In this document: positions 1-8,455 of the stretch, piece after piece
Numbering within the stretch: position 1 is the stretch's first letter
Layout: every line of letters starts with the position of its first letter
NCBI RefSeq assembly: GCF_000719345.1
Contig: NZ_JOFX01000041.1
Coordinates: forward strand, 1 to 54,206
Direction: 5' to 3'
DNA length: 54,206 bases
Source of the DNA: Streptomyces sp. NRRL F-2664
GTDB taxonomy: Bacteria > Actinomycetota > Actinomycetes > Streptomycetales > Streptomycetaceae
The notes under the pieces: model-generated
What the model was told of the DNA's origin: nothing
The model's input: the letters and a program-made list of their open reading frames with translations, nothing else
Database searches by the model: none
Made by a program: the position numbers and the translations under genes

Positions 1-692
1 TCCCGGTCCGGGTGCGGCTTGCCCGCGTGGATGATGTCGGGGAACTTGATCGCGTCCTGGATGAAGAACACCGGGATGTTGTTCCCCACCAGGTCGAAGA
101 CGCCTTCCTCGGTGTAGAACTTCGTGGCGAAGCCACGCGTGTCGCGCACCGTGTCGGCGGACCCGCGCGAGCCGAGGACGGTGGAGAACCGTACGAACAC
201 CGGCGTCTCGGTGTCCGGGGCGAGGAACGCGGCCTTGGTGACCGCCTGCGCGGTGCCGTAGGACTGGAAGACGCCGTGCGCAGCCGCGCCTCGGGCGTGG
301 ACCACGCGCTCGGGGATCCGCTCGTGGTCGAAGTGCATGAGCTTCTCGCGCAGGTGGTGGTCCTGCAGCAGTACCGGCCCCCGGGGCCCGGCTTTCAGGG
401 AGTGGTCGCTGTCGTGCACCCGCGTTCCCTGGGCGGTGGTGAGGTACGCGCCGCTCTGGGCCATCCGGGCCGGGTCCTCGCCGGTCGGCTGACCTGTCGG
501 ACTGACCGTCTCCGGGGCTCCCTGATCCGCCTTCGGCGGCAACGGCTCCACCGGCTGCACCGGCTCGACGGCCTTCGGCGACACTGGGGCCGGCTTGCCC
601 GGCACCCCCTCCTCGGGGCCTGTGCGCCCCTCACCTTGCAGGGCGTCCGCGATCTTGTCCGTCACAGCCTTCAGCGGGTTCTTCTCGGGCAT
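1..692 (-). CDS. Catalase, large-subunit type, 5' part only (C-terminus beyond the window)
   Basis: Heme catalase that dismutates hydrogen peroxide. About 230 residues are visible from the ATG at 692; the rest lies off the left edge. A hydrophilic, Pro/Glu-rich N-terminal extension of about 80 residues precedes the core, as in HPII/KatE-like large-subunit catalases; small-subunit enzymes start nearer the core. The core shows the distal histidine in '[13 protein letters not shown]' (about H132) and the catalytic asparagine in '[14 protein letters not shown]' (about N204), followed by '[17 protein letters not shown]'. Family assignment is secure; the large-subunit subtype is inferred from the extension because the C-terminal flavodoxin-like domain cannot be seen. 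The gene reads out of the window, and its promoter must lie between 693 and about 812. Confidence 0.92.
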   Translation of the reverse strand, partial: MPEKNPLKAVTDKIADALQGEGRTGPEEGVPGKPAPVSPKAVEPVQPVEPLPPKADQGAPETVSPTGQPTGEDPARMAQSGAYLTTAQGTRVHDSDHSLKAGPRGPVLLQDHHLREKLMHFDHERIPERVVHARGAAAHGVFQSYGTAQAVTKAAFLAPDTETPVFVRFSTVLGSRGSADTVRDTRGFATKFYTEEGVFDLVGNNIPVFFIQDAIKFPDIIHAGKPHPDR

Positions 693-812
693 CACGTCTC
701 CGGGGCAGGGGGCGGGCGAGGCGATACACGTGTGACCCCGGGCCATCACTCCCAAACACCGACACGCTGGCACACCGCCCGGCTGTCACGCGAAGAGGCG
801 ACCGGGGATCTG

Positions 813-1041
813 TCAGGGTGTGTCGGCATCGGGGGTGGGCCCGGGCGGCACCAGCCCGAGCATGTCCAGCAGCATCTCGAGGTCCGCGGGGTCGGTGGCT
901 CGCGCGGCGACGGCGCGGTACGCCGCGCCCTCGCCCACTACCCCGGCCGGGATCAACTGGGCGGGCTCACTACAGCCGAAAGGATCCTTCATCCACCGAT
1001 CCCAACACGCCCTCCACCTCCTCGCAGCCGGGATACTCCAC
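813..1041 (-). pseudogene. Small hypothetical gene with a one-base frameshift
   Basis: Two overlapping minus-strand frames together read like one acidic protein of about 75 residues. The first part, from a GTG at 1041, reads 'VEYPGCEEVEGVLGSVDEGSF'-like sequence and then hits a stop near 970. The second frame continues with 'GCSEPAQLIPAG' and ends '...PADLEMLLDMLGLVPP' plus a short tail at 813. Removing one T from a TTT run near 984 joins them. An independent in-frame ATG at 992 would give a 59-residue product instead. I do not recognise the family. The coding look (acidic, regular amphipathic C-terminus) supports a real gene; whether the shift is decay or a sequence error cannot be told here. 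Confidence 0.45.
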
Positions 1042-1126
1042 CTGCCCGGAAGAGGACAGCCTGCGTCCCCCGGGAGGGGCAGGAATGGGCGTGCACCGGT
1101 TGATCGGGGTGGGGAACACTGTGCCG

Positions 1127-2029
1127 ATGACCTCTGCAACCTCCCACGCAGCACACGAACGGGCCCTTCGGCATGTCACGGCGCTGGCGTCAGGCCCTCC
1201 CATGGACCCCGCTCTGCGGGTGACCCTCAACTTCCACCCGGACCGTCTGTTGCGCGGCAAGCCGATCCTGGACGCCATGGCAGAGGGTGGTGTCTACCAC
1301 TCCCAGTTCGTCACCGGGACCAGCAACGGTGGCCTGACCGCGCATCCCGGCGGCGACCGATGGCGTTGGGAGAGCCGGATCTTCGGCGGGGCGTACGACG
1401 AAGCGGCCGCACACGAGCGGCCCGTCTACGGGGCCTTGAACTTCCGTCGCAAGCCGGTCGGTGGGGCGCCGCGGTTCGGCTCGGCCCACTTCCGCCTGAC
1501 GGCCCGGACCCTGACGCGGAGTACGTTCTGCTACCCGGACAGTTTCCTCGAACCGTCGGATTTCGGGGTCGCTGCCCGCATGGGGCTTGTCGACCTCGCC
1601 CTCGCCGATCGTCAGGACGAGCTGGACGACTACATCGAGGCGCAGGTGCACGGGCCGGTCCACTTCCGATCCGCAGTGGAGGCGCTGGTCCTGGACCCCT
1701 GCTACCGCGGCACGCCGGTCGAGAGCGCGGCTCTGCGTCTTGGCTGCCCGGTGGAGTGGCACCCCGGCTTCCGACTCGGCGTGGAAGAACTCCGGCGTCA
1801 CCCCGACTACCGCGGTGCCGAATACGTCGACCTGGGCTCGCGGATCGCGGTCGACGGCATCCTCGATCCCGGGATCGTCGGAGAGGCCGCACGATCCGGC
1901 CTCCATGACCCCCAAGCGGTCAAGAAGGTGTGGCATTACCTGGCGCGATTCGGGTCTGCCTGGAAGGCCGCAGACGGCTCGGCGGCTCCCGCGGCGAGGC
2001 AGGGGGCGGTGCTCGATGGCCTTCGCTGA
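1127..2029 (+). CDS. DUF3626 domain-containing protein
   Basis: A 300-residue cytosolic protein of unknown biochemical role. The sequence matches my memory of the DUF3626 family: 'VTLNFHPDRLLRGKPILDA' near the N-terminus, 'GVYHSQFVTGTSNGGL', then 'RPVYGALNFRRKPVGGAPRFGSAH', 'STFCYPDS' and a C-terminal part with conserved Asp/Tyr/Arg. There is no signal peptide or membrane segment. I chose the ATG at 1127; a GTG six bases upstream at 1121 is an equal alternative because the nearest purine-rich stretch (GGGGAA, about 1111) suits either. It stands alone on the plus strand, divergent from the small gene at 813-1041. The family is found as an effector-like or toxin-like domain in some bacteria, but nothing here proves such a role. 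Confidence 0.8.
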   Translation: MTSATSHAAHERALRHVTALASGPPMDPALRVTLNFHPDRLLRGKPILDAMAEGGVYHSQFVTGTSNGGLTAHPGGDRWRWESRIFGGAYDEAAAHERPVYGALNFRRKPVGGAPRFGSAHFRLTARTLTRSTFCYPDSFLEPSDFGVAARMGLVDLALADRQDELDDYIEAQVHGPVHFRSAVEALVLDPCYRGTPVESAALRLGCPVEWHPGFRLGVEELRRHPDYRGAEYVDLGSRIAVDGILDPGIVGEAARSGLHDPQAVKKVWHYLARFGSAWKAADGSAAPAARQGAVLDGLR

Positions 2030-2237
2030 CTGGTCGGAGCCGTGCTCTCGTGCGGCCGTCGGCGCTCGTCGTGCCCGTGGTCGTCGGCGCACGCAGGCCG
2101 CAGCCCCCTCTGCGGGAAATCGGTGCGCTCCTGGGCGCGGCCTCCCCACCGCTCCTGAGTCCGGACACTAGGCTCCCCGGCGCAGTCCTGTATGCACCAC
2201 GCCGCGGGCGGGGTGCGCCCCTGGCGGATGAGGTGGT

Positions 2238-2534
2238 GTGGTGGCCGTTCGGGACAAGAGCGAGGTCATCGGGCGCAGCGGCCTGGTGGTACTGCACGTG
2301 GCGGTGGGTCATAAGGCATCGGTCGAGATCCGTGAGCCGCGGGACACGCTCGCCCTGACAAGGAGGGTGAACGGGGCGTCGATCCAGGTGGTCGAGGACC
2401 AGAACTTCACCGCGCTCAAGACCGCCCAGACCCTGCCGTGGGGCGCCATCCGCGCTCAGGGTCCCGAGGGACTCCGGGTCCACTACCGCATCCGCACCCG
2501 CGGGGACGTGACGGGGGACCCGGAATTCGATTGA
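2238..2534 (+). CDS. Hypothetical protein, 98 aa
   Basis: A short open frame starting at tandem GTG codons (2238 or 2241) behind GATGAGG. The product has a balanced composition with beta-rich stretches ('GRSGLVVLHVAVGHKASVEI', 'GLRVHYRIRTRGD') and ends in an acidic tail. The regular alternation of hydrophobic and charged residues, without the Arg/Pro excess of shadow frames in this genome, is the reason to call it. I do not recognise a family, there is no signal peptide, and the neighbours (DUF3626 and CBS genes, both plus strand, more than 200 bases away) do not suggest a role. Confidence 0.5.
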   Translation: MVAVRDKSEVIGRSGLVVLHVAVGHKASVEIREPRDTLALTRRVNGASIQVVEDQNFTALKTAQTLPWGAIRAQGPEGLRVHYRIRTRGDVTGDPEFD

Positions 2535-2861
2535 CCACGCCAGTGGCTGCGGCCCGCCGCCTCGGCCACCGGCCCTCTGGGCTCCTGACCCGGCCCCCGG
2601 CCGCTCGGAGCGCCCGTCCGAGAGTGCACCGCCCATTTCCACCTGCCGCCTCATCCTGCACCGCGGGCTCCCGTTCTCGCCCGGCCGTCCCGCAACGCCC
2701 AGGCAGGGCGCGCGGAGACGCCCGGGTAGCCGTAGCCCTGGGGTGGTAATGGGCCGCCTGTCGTTACCGCCCGAAGGCAAGGGGCACCCATAGGTCTCGT
2801 AACCGGTCGCGTGAAGCGGTCGGCTGCCACCTGTGCAGACGAGAACGAAGGAGTACCAAGG
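2535..2861. other. Non-coding stretch upstream of the CBS gene
   Basis: About 330 bases without a credible gene. Frames crossing it on both strands are rich in Arg, Pro and Ala and have no good start context. It should hold the promoter of the CBS-domain gene at 2862, but I cannot point to a convincing -35/-10 pair. Confidence 0.4.
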
Positions 2862-3278
2862 ATGACCACGGCTCGCGAGATCATGACGGCCGACGCGACG
2901 TGCATCGGCGCCCAGGAGACGGTCCTTGAGGCAGCGAAGAGGATGACCCAGCTGAAGGTCGGGGCCCTGCCGATCTGCGGCACGGACGAGAAGCTCAAGG
3001 GCATGCTCACCGACCGGGACATCGTGGTGAGGGTACTGGGCGTGGGTCAGGACCCGGGTTCGGTGAAGGCGGGTGACCTCGCCCAGGGCGAGGCCGTGAC
3101 GATCGGCGCTGACGACGACGCCGCGGAAATCCTGCGCACCATGAGCGAGCACCAGGTCCGCCGGCTGCCGGTCATCGATGGGCATACGCTGGTCGGCATC
3201 GTGTCGCTGGCCGATGTCGCTCGGGCTCTGCCGGACGCAAAGGTCGGCGACCTGCTCCAGGCGATTTCAGAGAACTGA
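2862..3278 (+). CDS. CBS-domain protein (tandem CBS pair)
   Basis: A 138-residue protein made of two CBS motifs, which together form a Bateman module that usually binds adenine nucleotides and senses energy or redox state. The first repeat runs from 'TAREIMTADATCIGAQETV' to 'LKGMLTDRDIVVRVL' (residues about 1-60); the second covers 'GDLAQGEAVTIGADDDAAEIL' to 'HTLVGIVSLADVA' (about 70-128). Both keep the typical 'G..T.RDI' or 'GIVSLADV' ends. No catalytic domain is attached, so it is a stand-alone regulatory module like many small CBS proteins of Streptomyces. The ATG at 2862 is supported by GAAGGAG at 2847-2853. Targets are unknown. Confidence 0.9.
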   Translation: MTTAREIMTADATCIGAQETVLEAAKRMTQLKVGALPICGTDEKLKGMLTDRDIVVRVLGVGQDPGSVKAGDLAQGEAVTIGADDDAAEILRTMSEHQVRRLPVIDGHTLVGIVSLADVARALPDAKVGDLLQAISEN

Positions 3279-3552
3279 CCGGCGCCCGCTGTTCGAACGC
3301 CAGCCGGTGTCGGGCCGCCGGGCGGCCGCGGGCGGAGGGCATCGTTCTCAGCCGGTCGATGGTCAGGTTCCAGCGGAGTTCGGCGGCGGTTCCATTCGGC
3401 GCCGTAGCGGCACAGCGCGTCGGGGGCCGGGGAGGCGGTGGCCGGGATCTGGTCGACCGTGCTCCTGACGGCGCGGGCGGTTCCCACGGCGAGGAAGGAC
3501 GGCAGGAGGGCGCCTGGCGGGGTGCCCTCCCACCGGTGTGCGGCCGCGGGGA

Positions 3553-3783
3553 TCAGGCGTCGACGCGCAGCCAGGTGCGGCCGGCGCGGAGCCAAAGGGT
3601 GCCGTCGCGGCCCTGGCCGCACTTCATGACCACCCGTCCGGGCACTCGCCGCTTCTGGCTGGTGACGACGCACACGCCGCCGACCAGTTCGGCGCGGGTC
3701 ACGGTGGTTCTGCGCTGGTAGTGGTCGCGCCTGGTCAGGATCAGCCGCGTGCCGCGCACGGCGAGTCCGTCCGGGCTGCTCAC
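3553..3783 (-). CDS. Small hypothetical protein, possibly a 5'-truncated remnant
   Basis: A basic product of about 76 residues if it starts at the GTG at 3783. It is rich in beta-type sequence ('GTRLILTRRDHYQRRTTVT', 'VGGVCVVTSQKRR', 'GTLWLRAGRTWLRVDA') and contains two cysteines. The same frame continues upstream with protein-like sequence ('PAPLCTAKTGDVASFRSP') to about 3840 but offers no ATG, GTG or TTG there, so the gene may have lost its 5' end, or it begins at the GTG. I do not recognise a family. It lies divergent from the VOC gene at 3904. Confidence 0.4.
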   Translation of the reverse strand: MSSPDGLAVRGTRLILTRRDHYQRRTTVTRAELVGGVCVVTSQKRRVPGRVVMKCGQGRDGTLWLRAGRTWLRVDA

Positions 3784-3903
3784 CGGGCTGCGGAAGCTCG
3801 CGACGTCCCCGGTCTTGGCGGTGCAGAGCGGGGCAGGGGTGTTCGGTACGCGGCCGCCCGATGAGGGGCGGCCGGGGCGGGGCGGCCGCGTAAGGTGGGC
3901 GGT

Positions 3904-4323
3904 ATGGCATGCCGCATCAGTGAGCTGGTCCTGGACTGTGCCGAGCCCGAGCGGCTCGCCGCGTTCTGGAGCGAGGTCCTCGGATACGTCGAACTGGGCC
4001 GTGAGGACGACGGCAGCATCGAGATCGGGCCGCCCGGCGCCGGCTTCGGCGGCCCGCAGCCCACGCTCGTCCTCAGCCCCGGCAGCGGCCCGCGGGCGGG
4101 CAAGCTGCCCCTGCACATCGACGTCAACGCCACCGACCGCGACCAGGCCGCCGAGCTGGAGCGTCTGCTGGCCCTCGGCGCAAGGCGCGTGGACATCGGC
4201 CAGGACGGCACGGAGAACTGGCACGTCCTGGCCGACCCGGAGGGCAACGAGTTCTGTCTCCTCCACCGCCGCCTACCGCCGCTCCCCGAGGACTACTTGA
4301 AGGTGACGTCCGAGCAGGAGTAG
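3904..4323 (+). CDS. VOC-superfamily (glyoxalase/bleomycin-resistance-like) protein
   Basis: A 139-residue protein with the paired beta-alpha-beta-beta-beta fold of the vicinal oxygen chelate superfamily. It opens with 'ISELVLDCAEPERLAAFWSEVLGY', the standard first module of the Streptomyces VOC group, and closes with 'WHVLADPEGNEFCLLH', the usual second-module end. These proteins bind small ligands or metals; the substrate is unknown. The ATG at 3904 follows AAGGTGGG; a GTG at 3895 is an alternative. Its last 31 bases overlap the 3' end of the convergent LPMO gene, so there is no room for a separate terminator between them. Confidence 0.85.
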   Translation: MACRISELVLDCAEPERLAAFWSEVLGYVELGREDDGSIEIGPPGAGFGGPQPTLVLSPGSGPRAGKLPLHIDVNATDRDQAAELERLLALGARRVDIGQDGTENWHVLADPEGNEFCLLHRRLPPLPEDYLKVTSEQE

Positions 4324-5039
4324 AAGGCCTCCTCGCTCTGGAAGGAGCCGTCGGGCCGCTTCAGTCCGTGCCAGATCGTGTAGATCAGGTGCTTGCCCTT
4401 CTTCTCGGGGAGCACCGCCTTGAAGGTGAACGCCTTCGCACCGAGGAAGCCCGCGGGTGCCGGCGTGGCCGCGGTGTTGTCGGCGCTGAGGAAGGGCGTG
4501 TCCTCCAAGTCGGACCACTTCAGCGGCTTCCTGGGGTCGTAGCCGTCCTTGGTGACGTACATCTCCATGCGGTACGGGTTGTGCAGCGCGCTGATGTCGT
4601 AGCGGAGGTCGTACTCGGCGCCGCCGGGCAGGGTCGTCGAGGGGAAGTCGTCCCGTGCCAGGTCCAGGCCCGAGAACTGCGCGTTGCCGGCGCTGCAGAG
4701 CTTGCCGTCGGGTATGCGGGCGCGGTGCTGCGGGGAGGAGGTCGGGGTGCTGTGGTCGATGGCGCGGCCCTGGACGACCGACTTCCAGTCGCCGGGGATG
4801 CCGGGGCTCTGGGCGAGGGCCAGTCGGCAGGCCTCGCCGGCCTTCGGGTTCTTGGTGCAGGCGACGCTGCGGCTCACCGGGTCGGCGGTGGAGCCGTGCG
4901 CGGAGGCGGGTGCGGAGCCGAGGGTGGTCACGGCCAGCGGCAGGGCCGCGAGCGCGGTGAGACGCAGGAAGACGGTGCGGCGGGCCGGGAGCCGGGCCGG
5001 GTCGGAGGGGGGCGTGACGGCGGGACGGGTCGTACTCAT
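4293..5039 (-). CDS. AA10-family lytic polysaccharide monooxygenase, secreted
   Basis: A 248-residue copper enzyme that oxidatively cleaves crystalline chitin or cellulose outside the cell. A signal peptide ends '...GSAPASA', leaving His48 as the mature N-terminus, which AA10 enzymes need for the copper-binding histidine brace. The second brace histidine is in 'ISALHNPYRMEMYVTKDGYDP', and the axial aromatic residue fits 'EEAFYSCSDVTF' at the C-terminus. Four cysteines suit the usual disulfides. There is no attached carbohydrate-binding module. I prefer the ATG at 5039 (AGGAG nine or ten bases upstream) over the ATG at 5060. The CBM2-like/FnIII protein just upstream on the same strand suggests joint action on insoluble polysaccharide. 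Chitin versus cellulose specificity cannot be read from this sequence alone. Confidence 0.92.
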   Translation of the reverse strand: MSTTRPAVTPPSDPARLPARRTVFLRLTALAALPLAVTTLGSAPASAHGSTADPVSRSVACTKNPKAGEACRLALAQSPGIPGDWKSVVQGRAIDHSTPTSSPQHRARIPDGKLCSAGNAQFSGLDLARDDFPSTTLPGGAEYDLRYDISALHNPYRMEMYVTKDGYDPRKPLKWSDLEDTPFLSADNTAATPAPAGFLGAKAFTFKAVLPEKKGKHLIYTIWHGLKRPDGSFQSEEAFYSCSDVTFK

Positions 5040-5109
5040 GAGGGGGACGCTCCTGGTCATGGGTGGGTCATGCGCGTGGGGGCGACGGCCGGCCGGTCAG
5101 CCGGCAACA

Positions 5110-5177
5110 GGCCGGAGGCCGGTCGATCAGTCAGCCGGGGGCAGGGCGGAGGCCGGTCGGTCGGTCAGCTGGGGGCA
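5110..5177. repeat. Tandem 34-bp direct repeat (two abutting copies)
   Basis: Positions 5110-5143 and 5144-5177 are two adjoining 34-base units with about 30 matches of 34. Shorter GGTCGGTCAG-like pieces flank them on both sides (about 5089-5105 and 5178-5190). The array lies in the 144-base gap between the stop of the FnIII gene and the start of the LPMO gene, both on the minus strand. It may be slippage-prone spacer or regulatory sequence. Confidence 0.7.
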
Positions 5178-5183
5178 GGTCGG

Positions 5184-6515
5184 TCAGCCGGCCGTCTTCA
5201 CGGTCAGCTCGCGGGAGAAGGCGCCCCACGTGCCGTCGCCCAGCCGTGCCCGGATCTTCACGGTGTACGTCGCACCGGGATGGGCGCCGACGAGCACCTC
5301 GCGCGAGCCCTTCGTCGTCGGCACCGGAAGGACCGGGTCGCCGGTGCCCCACATGAAGGTCTGGGCGGGCTTGCCGTTCAGGTGGACCTGGTACGTGGTG
5401 ATCTGTCCGACGCCCTGCGGGACCGACCAGGTGAGGTTCAGGTAGTGCTGGGTGACCCCGCCGTCCTGCTTCGTGGCGGTGGTGGCGGCGAAGTCGCCGG
5501 GGGCGGCGCCGCCGTTGCCGTCGGGGGCCGCAGCCGTCACCTGTGTTTCGCGGGTCGGGTCGGACTCCTTGCCGGAGGCGTCGACGGCGGTGACCTTGAA
5601 GCGGTGGGCGGTGCTCGCGGTCAGTCCGGAGACGGTGGCCGAGGTGGCCTTGGCGTCCGCCTCCTGGACCTTCGTACCGTTGCGGTAGATCCGGTAACCG
5701 GTGACGGCGACGTCGTCGGTCGCCGCGCGCCAGCGCAGCGAGGCCTGGTAGGGGCCTGAGGCCGTCGCCTCAAGGTCCGCCGGGATGACCGGCTTCGCCT
5801 TGTCCTGGCCGGGCGCCGCGAGCGTGGTGAGCACGATGTCCTTGCTGAAGCCGGTGGTGCGGCCGTCGGCGCGGACGGCCCGGACCTTGAACGCGTAGCG
5901 GGTGGCGGGGGCCAGCCGCTCGATGTCCGTCATCGTGTCCTTGACGGTCTTCACCTGCTTGCCGTCCTGGAACACCTCGTAGCGGACGACCTCGGCGCCG
6001 CCGGCGGGCGGCTTCCACATCAGGTGCACGGCGGTGTGGTCCTTGACGAAGGAACCGCTGTCGGCGGGGGCCGCCGTGCTGGTGCCGGTGTCGCCGCCGC
6101 TGTCCGACGGACCCTTCACCCTGCATCCGGTGATCTTGGGTATGCCCTTGCCGGCGGGGTTGATGCCGACCTTGACGGCCCGGCTGCCCCGGGCGGCCAC
6201 GTCGGCCCGGTCGGCGATCGGCTTGACGGTGACGTGCCTGCCGCTCTGGCGGAGTTCGTAGGCCCAGGGGTTGTCGAGGGTGACCTGCCCCTGCGACACC
6301 TCGAACTCGGCCGTCCAGTTCCGCACGGGCCGGTCCCCCTTGTTCGCCAGGGAGACCTCGCCGGACGCCCACCACACGGTGGCCCCGTCCGCGACGCGAC
6401 AGGCGGCGGTGACGCCGTTCCCTTCTTCCCCCGCGTTGGCGGCCACGGGGATCACGACGGAGCCGACCCCGACGACCACGGCCGTGCAGGCCAGGGCAAT
6501 GCGCTTTCGGGACAT
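5184..6515 (-). CDS. Secreted protein with CBM2-like domain and fibronectin type III repeats
   Basis: A 443-residue exported protein. Residues 1-28 form a Sec signal peptide ('MSRKRIALACTAVVVGVGS...ANA'). Residues about 35-135 resemble a family 2 carbohydrate-binding module: flanking cysteines, 'VWWASGEVSLANKGDRPVRNWTAEFEV', 'LDNPWAYELRQSG' and 'RGSRAVKVGINPAG'. After a Ser/Thr/Gly linker come three fibronectin type III domains (about 150-240, 250-340, 350-443), each with the usual Trp/Tyr core such as 'VTGYRIYRNGTKV' and 'ATYTVKIRARLGDGTWG'. I see no catalytic domain, so it is probably a binding or scaffolding protein. AAGAGG stands before the ATG at 6515. The LPMO gene follows on the same strand, which supports a shared role in polysaccharide attack. 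Confidence 0.85.
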   Translation of the reverse strand: MSRKRIALACTAVVVGVGSVVIPVAANAGEEGNGVTAACRVADGATVWWASGEVSLANKGDRPVRNWTAEFEVSQGQVTLDNPWAYELRQSGRHVTVKPIADRADVAARGSRAVKVGINPAGKGIPKITGCRVKGPSDSGGDTGTSTAAPADSGSFVKDHTAVHLMWKPPAGGAEVVRYEVFQDGKQVKTVKDTMTDIERLAPATRYAFKVRAVRADGRTTGFSKDIVLTTLAAPGQDKAKPVIPADLEATASGPYQASLRWRAATDDVAVTGYRIYRNGTKVQEADAKATSATVSGLTASTAHRFKVTAVDASGKESDPTRETQVTAAAPDGNGGAAPGDFAATTATKQDGGVTQHYLNLTWSVPQGVGQITTYQVHLNGKPAQTFMWGTGDPVLPVPTTKGSREVLVGAHPGATYTVKIRARLGDGTWGAFSRELTVKTAG

Positions 6516-6910
6516 CAGAAACCTCTTGGTGAAGCCGACCCGCCGGTGCAGCGGCAGATCGGGACGAGCGTCGGTCAACACCGGTGACCCTAAGCACCGT
6601 TCACGCCCCGAACGGCCGCTCAAGCGGCTGCGGGCCGCCTGTTATCCGTCCCTTAAGGTCCGGATAGGACGCCCTTGACCCCCTGCCCAGCCCCTTCGAC
6701 CCTGCGAACACCGAAGATCACTCTCCGTTCGAGCCGTTGTGCGTCGGCGGTGGCCCGGGGCCCCGGTGGGGCTCAGCGTCTACCCGGGCCGTCGCGGTCC
6801 GCTCGTATGACGAGTCGAACCGTTTCGGCGATGAGCCGATCGGGCGGCACCGCGGGGTACGTGGGACCCGCCTGCTCGGGGATCCGGACGGTCGGTGGCA
6901 GGAAGGAGGT
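6516..6910. other. Divergent promoter region with nested palindrome
   Basis: About 395 bases between the FnIII gene (minus) and the flavoenzyme gene (plus). Frames here are Arg/Pro-rich and I call no gene. It holds a palindrome at 6643-6666 and a smaller dyad (GCCGCT/AGCGGC, 6615-6628), both about 100-150 bases from the FnIII start and so well placed for control of that transcript. Confidence 0.55.
6643..6666. promoter_or_regulatory. Nested palindrome, possible operator
   Basis: Outer arms TATCCG (6643-6648) and CGGATA (6661-6666) enclose an inner perfect palindrome CCTTAAGG (6651-6658), with TC on each side between them. An AT-containing symmetric element stands out in this GC-rich background. 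It lies in the divergent region about 130 bases upstream of the FnIII start codon. It does not match the CebR box (TGGGAGCGCTCCCA) known for cellulose genes. The bound protein is unknown. Confidence 0.45.
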
Positions 6911-8443
6911 ATGAGCCTCCCTCGGCGCCAGATCCTCGGCGGTGCGGCCGCGGCCGTCCTCGCCGGTGTCGGCGCGGCGGCCGGGGGCGCGGACTACGGT
7001 GCGCTGGCCCGCGGGATCGACGGCCGGCTGGTGCTGCCCGGGGACCGGGACTACGCGGAGGCGAGGCGGCTGTTCCAGCCGCGCTACGACGGCGTGGCGC
7101 CGGCCGCGGTCGCCTGTCCCGCGCACGCCGGGGACGTCGCGGTCTGCCTGGACTTCGCGCGCCGTACGGCCGTACCGGTGGTGCCGCGCGGCGGCGGGCA
7201 CGGCTATGCCGGCTGGGCCACCCGGACCGGGGCCCTGGTCATCGACACCGCCGCCATGGCCGCCGTGGCGGTCGAGGGGGACGGCGTACGGATCGGCGCG
7301 GGCGCCCGGCTCGGTGACGTGCACGCGGCGCTCGCCGGGCGGGGCCTGTCCGTCCCGACCGGGCTGTGTCCCTCCGTCGGCATCGCCGGGCTCACGCTCG
7401 GGGGCGGGCTCGGACTGGCCTCGCGGGCCTACGGCACCACCGCCGATCGGCTGACCGGGGCGCGGGTGGTCACCGCCGACGGGGCCGTCCGCGAGGTGTC
7501 GGCCGAACGGGATCCGGATCTCTTCTGGGCCCTGCGCGGGGGCGGCGGCGGCAACTTCGGGGTGGTGACCGAGTTCCGCTTCCGCACCCACCGGGCCGGT
7601 GACTGCGCCTTCGCCGAACTGCACTGGCCGGACGGCGGTTCCGCGGACGTCCTGCGGGGCTGGCAGCGGTGGCTGGCGGACCTGCCGGACCCGTTCTGGA
7701 GCCAGGTGGAGTTCACCGTCGAGGCCGGAACGGGGCCCGGACGCGGCGCCGCGGCCGCCGCGGTGCCCTCGGTACGGGTGGTGTGCCTCGACGGACGCCC
7801 CGCACTGGAGAGGCAGTTGACACGGCTGACCGACCTGGTCGGCGCGTCGCCGCGGGACAGCTGGATCGTCGTCCGCAGTCATGGGGACACGGTGCGGGCC
7901 ATGGCGGGCTGCCTGGACCTGAGCCCTGCCGAGTGCCGGCTTCCGGGCACGCTGCCCGGGCGGGACCCGCGGGGGCGGCTGGGCAGGGAGTCGTACAGCG
8001 CCCGCTCCGACTTCTGGGCCGGCGCCGGGCTGCCGGACGCGGCAATCGGCGCGGTCCTGGACGCGGTCCGGCGGTACGGGGCGGGCGCGCCCCGGGGCGG
8101 CCTCGGCGTGGTGCAGTTCGACGGGGTGTGCGGCGGCGCCGTCAACCGGGTGCCGGCCGCCGGCACCGCTTTCGCGCACCGGGACAGCGCCTTCCTGGCC
8201 CAGTACCTCGTCCACTGGCCGGAATCCGCGCCGGCCGCCGAGGTGGCCCGGCACGAGGCCTGGCTCGACGGCCTGTGGCGGGACCTGCGCCCGTGGGCGA
8301 GCGGCAGTGCCTACCAGAACTACACCGATCCGAAGCTCAGCGGCTGGCGCGAGGCCTACTACGGCCCGAACCTCGCCCGGCTGGAGGAGGTCCGGCGTAC
8401 CTACGACCCGGACCGGCTCTTCCGTTTCCCCCAGGCCGTTTAG
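6911..8443 (+). CDS. Tat-exported FAD-binding oxidoreductase (berberine bridge enzyme type)
   Basis: A 510-residue flavoenzyme of the PCMH-FAD/BBE class, which oxidises sugars, alcohols or secondary metabolites. It starts with a twin-arginine-like signal ('MSLPRRQILGGAAAA'). The FAD domain shows 'VPRGGGHGYAGWAT', whose histidine is the usual 8-alpha attachment point, and 'GLCPSVGIAGLTLGGGLG', whose cysteine fits the second covalent bond of bicovalent flavoproteins. 'DLFWALRGGGGGNFGVVTEF' follows. The C-terminal BBE motif is 'SAYQNYTDPKLSGWREAYYGPNLARLEEV', ending 'YDPDRLFRFPQAV'. A strong site, GGAAGGAGG at 6901-6909, sits very close to the ATG. The stop overlaps the ribosome binding site of the next gene, so the two are probably co-translated. 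The substrate is unknown. Confidence 0.92.
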   Translation: MSLPRRQILGGAAAAVLAGVGAAAGGADYGALARGIDGRLVLPGDRDYAEARRLFQPRYDGVAPAAVACPAHAGDVAVCLDFARRTAVPVVPRGGGHGYAGWATRTGALVIDTAAMAAVAVEGDGVRIGAGARLGDVHAALAGRGLSVPTGLCPSVGIAGLTLGGGLGLASRAYGTTADRLTGARVVTADGAVREVSAERDPDLFWALRGGGGGNFGVVTEFRFRTHRAGDCAFAELHWPDGGSADVLRGWQRWLADLPDPFWSQVEFTVEAGTGPGRGAAAAAVPSVRVVCLDGRPALERQLTRLTDLVGASPRDSWIVVRSHGDTVRAMAGCLDLSPAECRLPGTLPGRDPRGRLGRESYSARSDFWAGAGLPDAAIGAVLDAVRRYGAGAPRGGLGVVQFDGVCGGAVNRVPAAGTAFAHRDSAFLAQYLVHWPESAPAAEVARHEAWLDGLWRDLRPWASGSAYQNYTDPKLSGWREAYYGPNLARLEEVRRTYDPDRLFRFPQAV

Positions 8444-8455
8444 GGAGTGTCCGGC

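Noticed and set aside
4368..5759. 463-codon open frame on the plus strand
   Set aside because: Antisense to the LPMO and FnIII genes; low-complexity Gly/Ala/Arg sequence.
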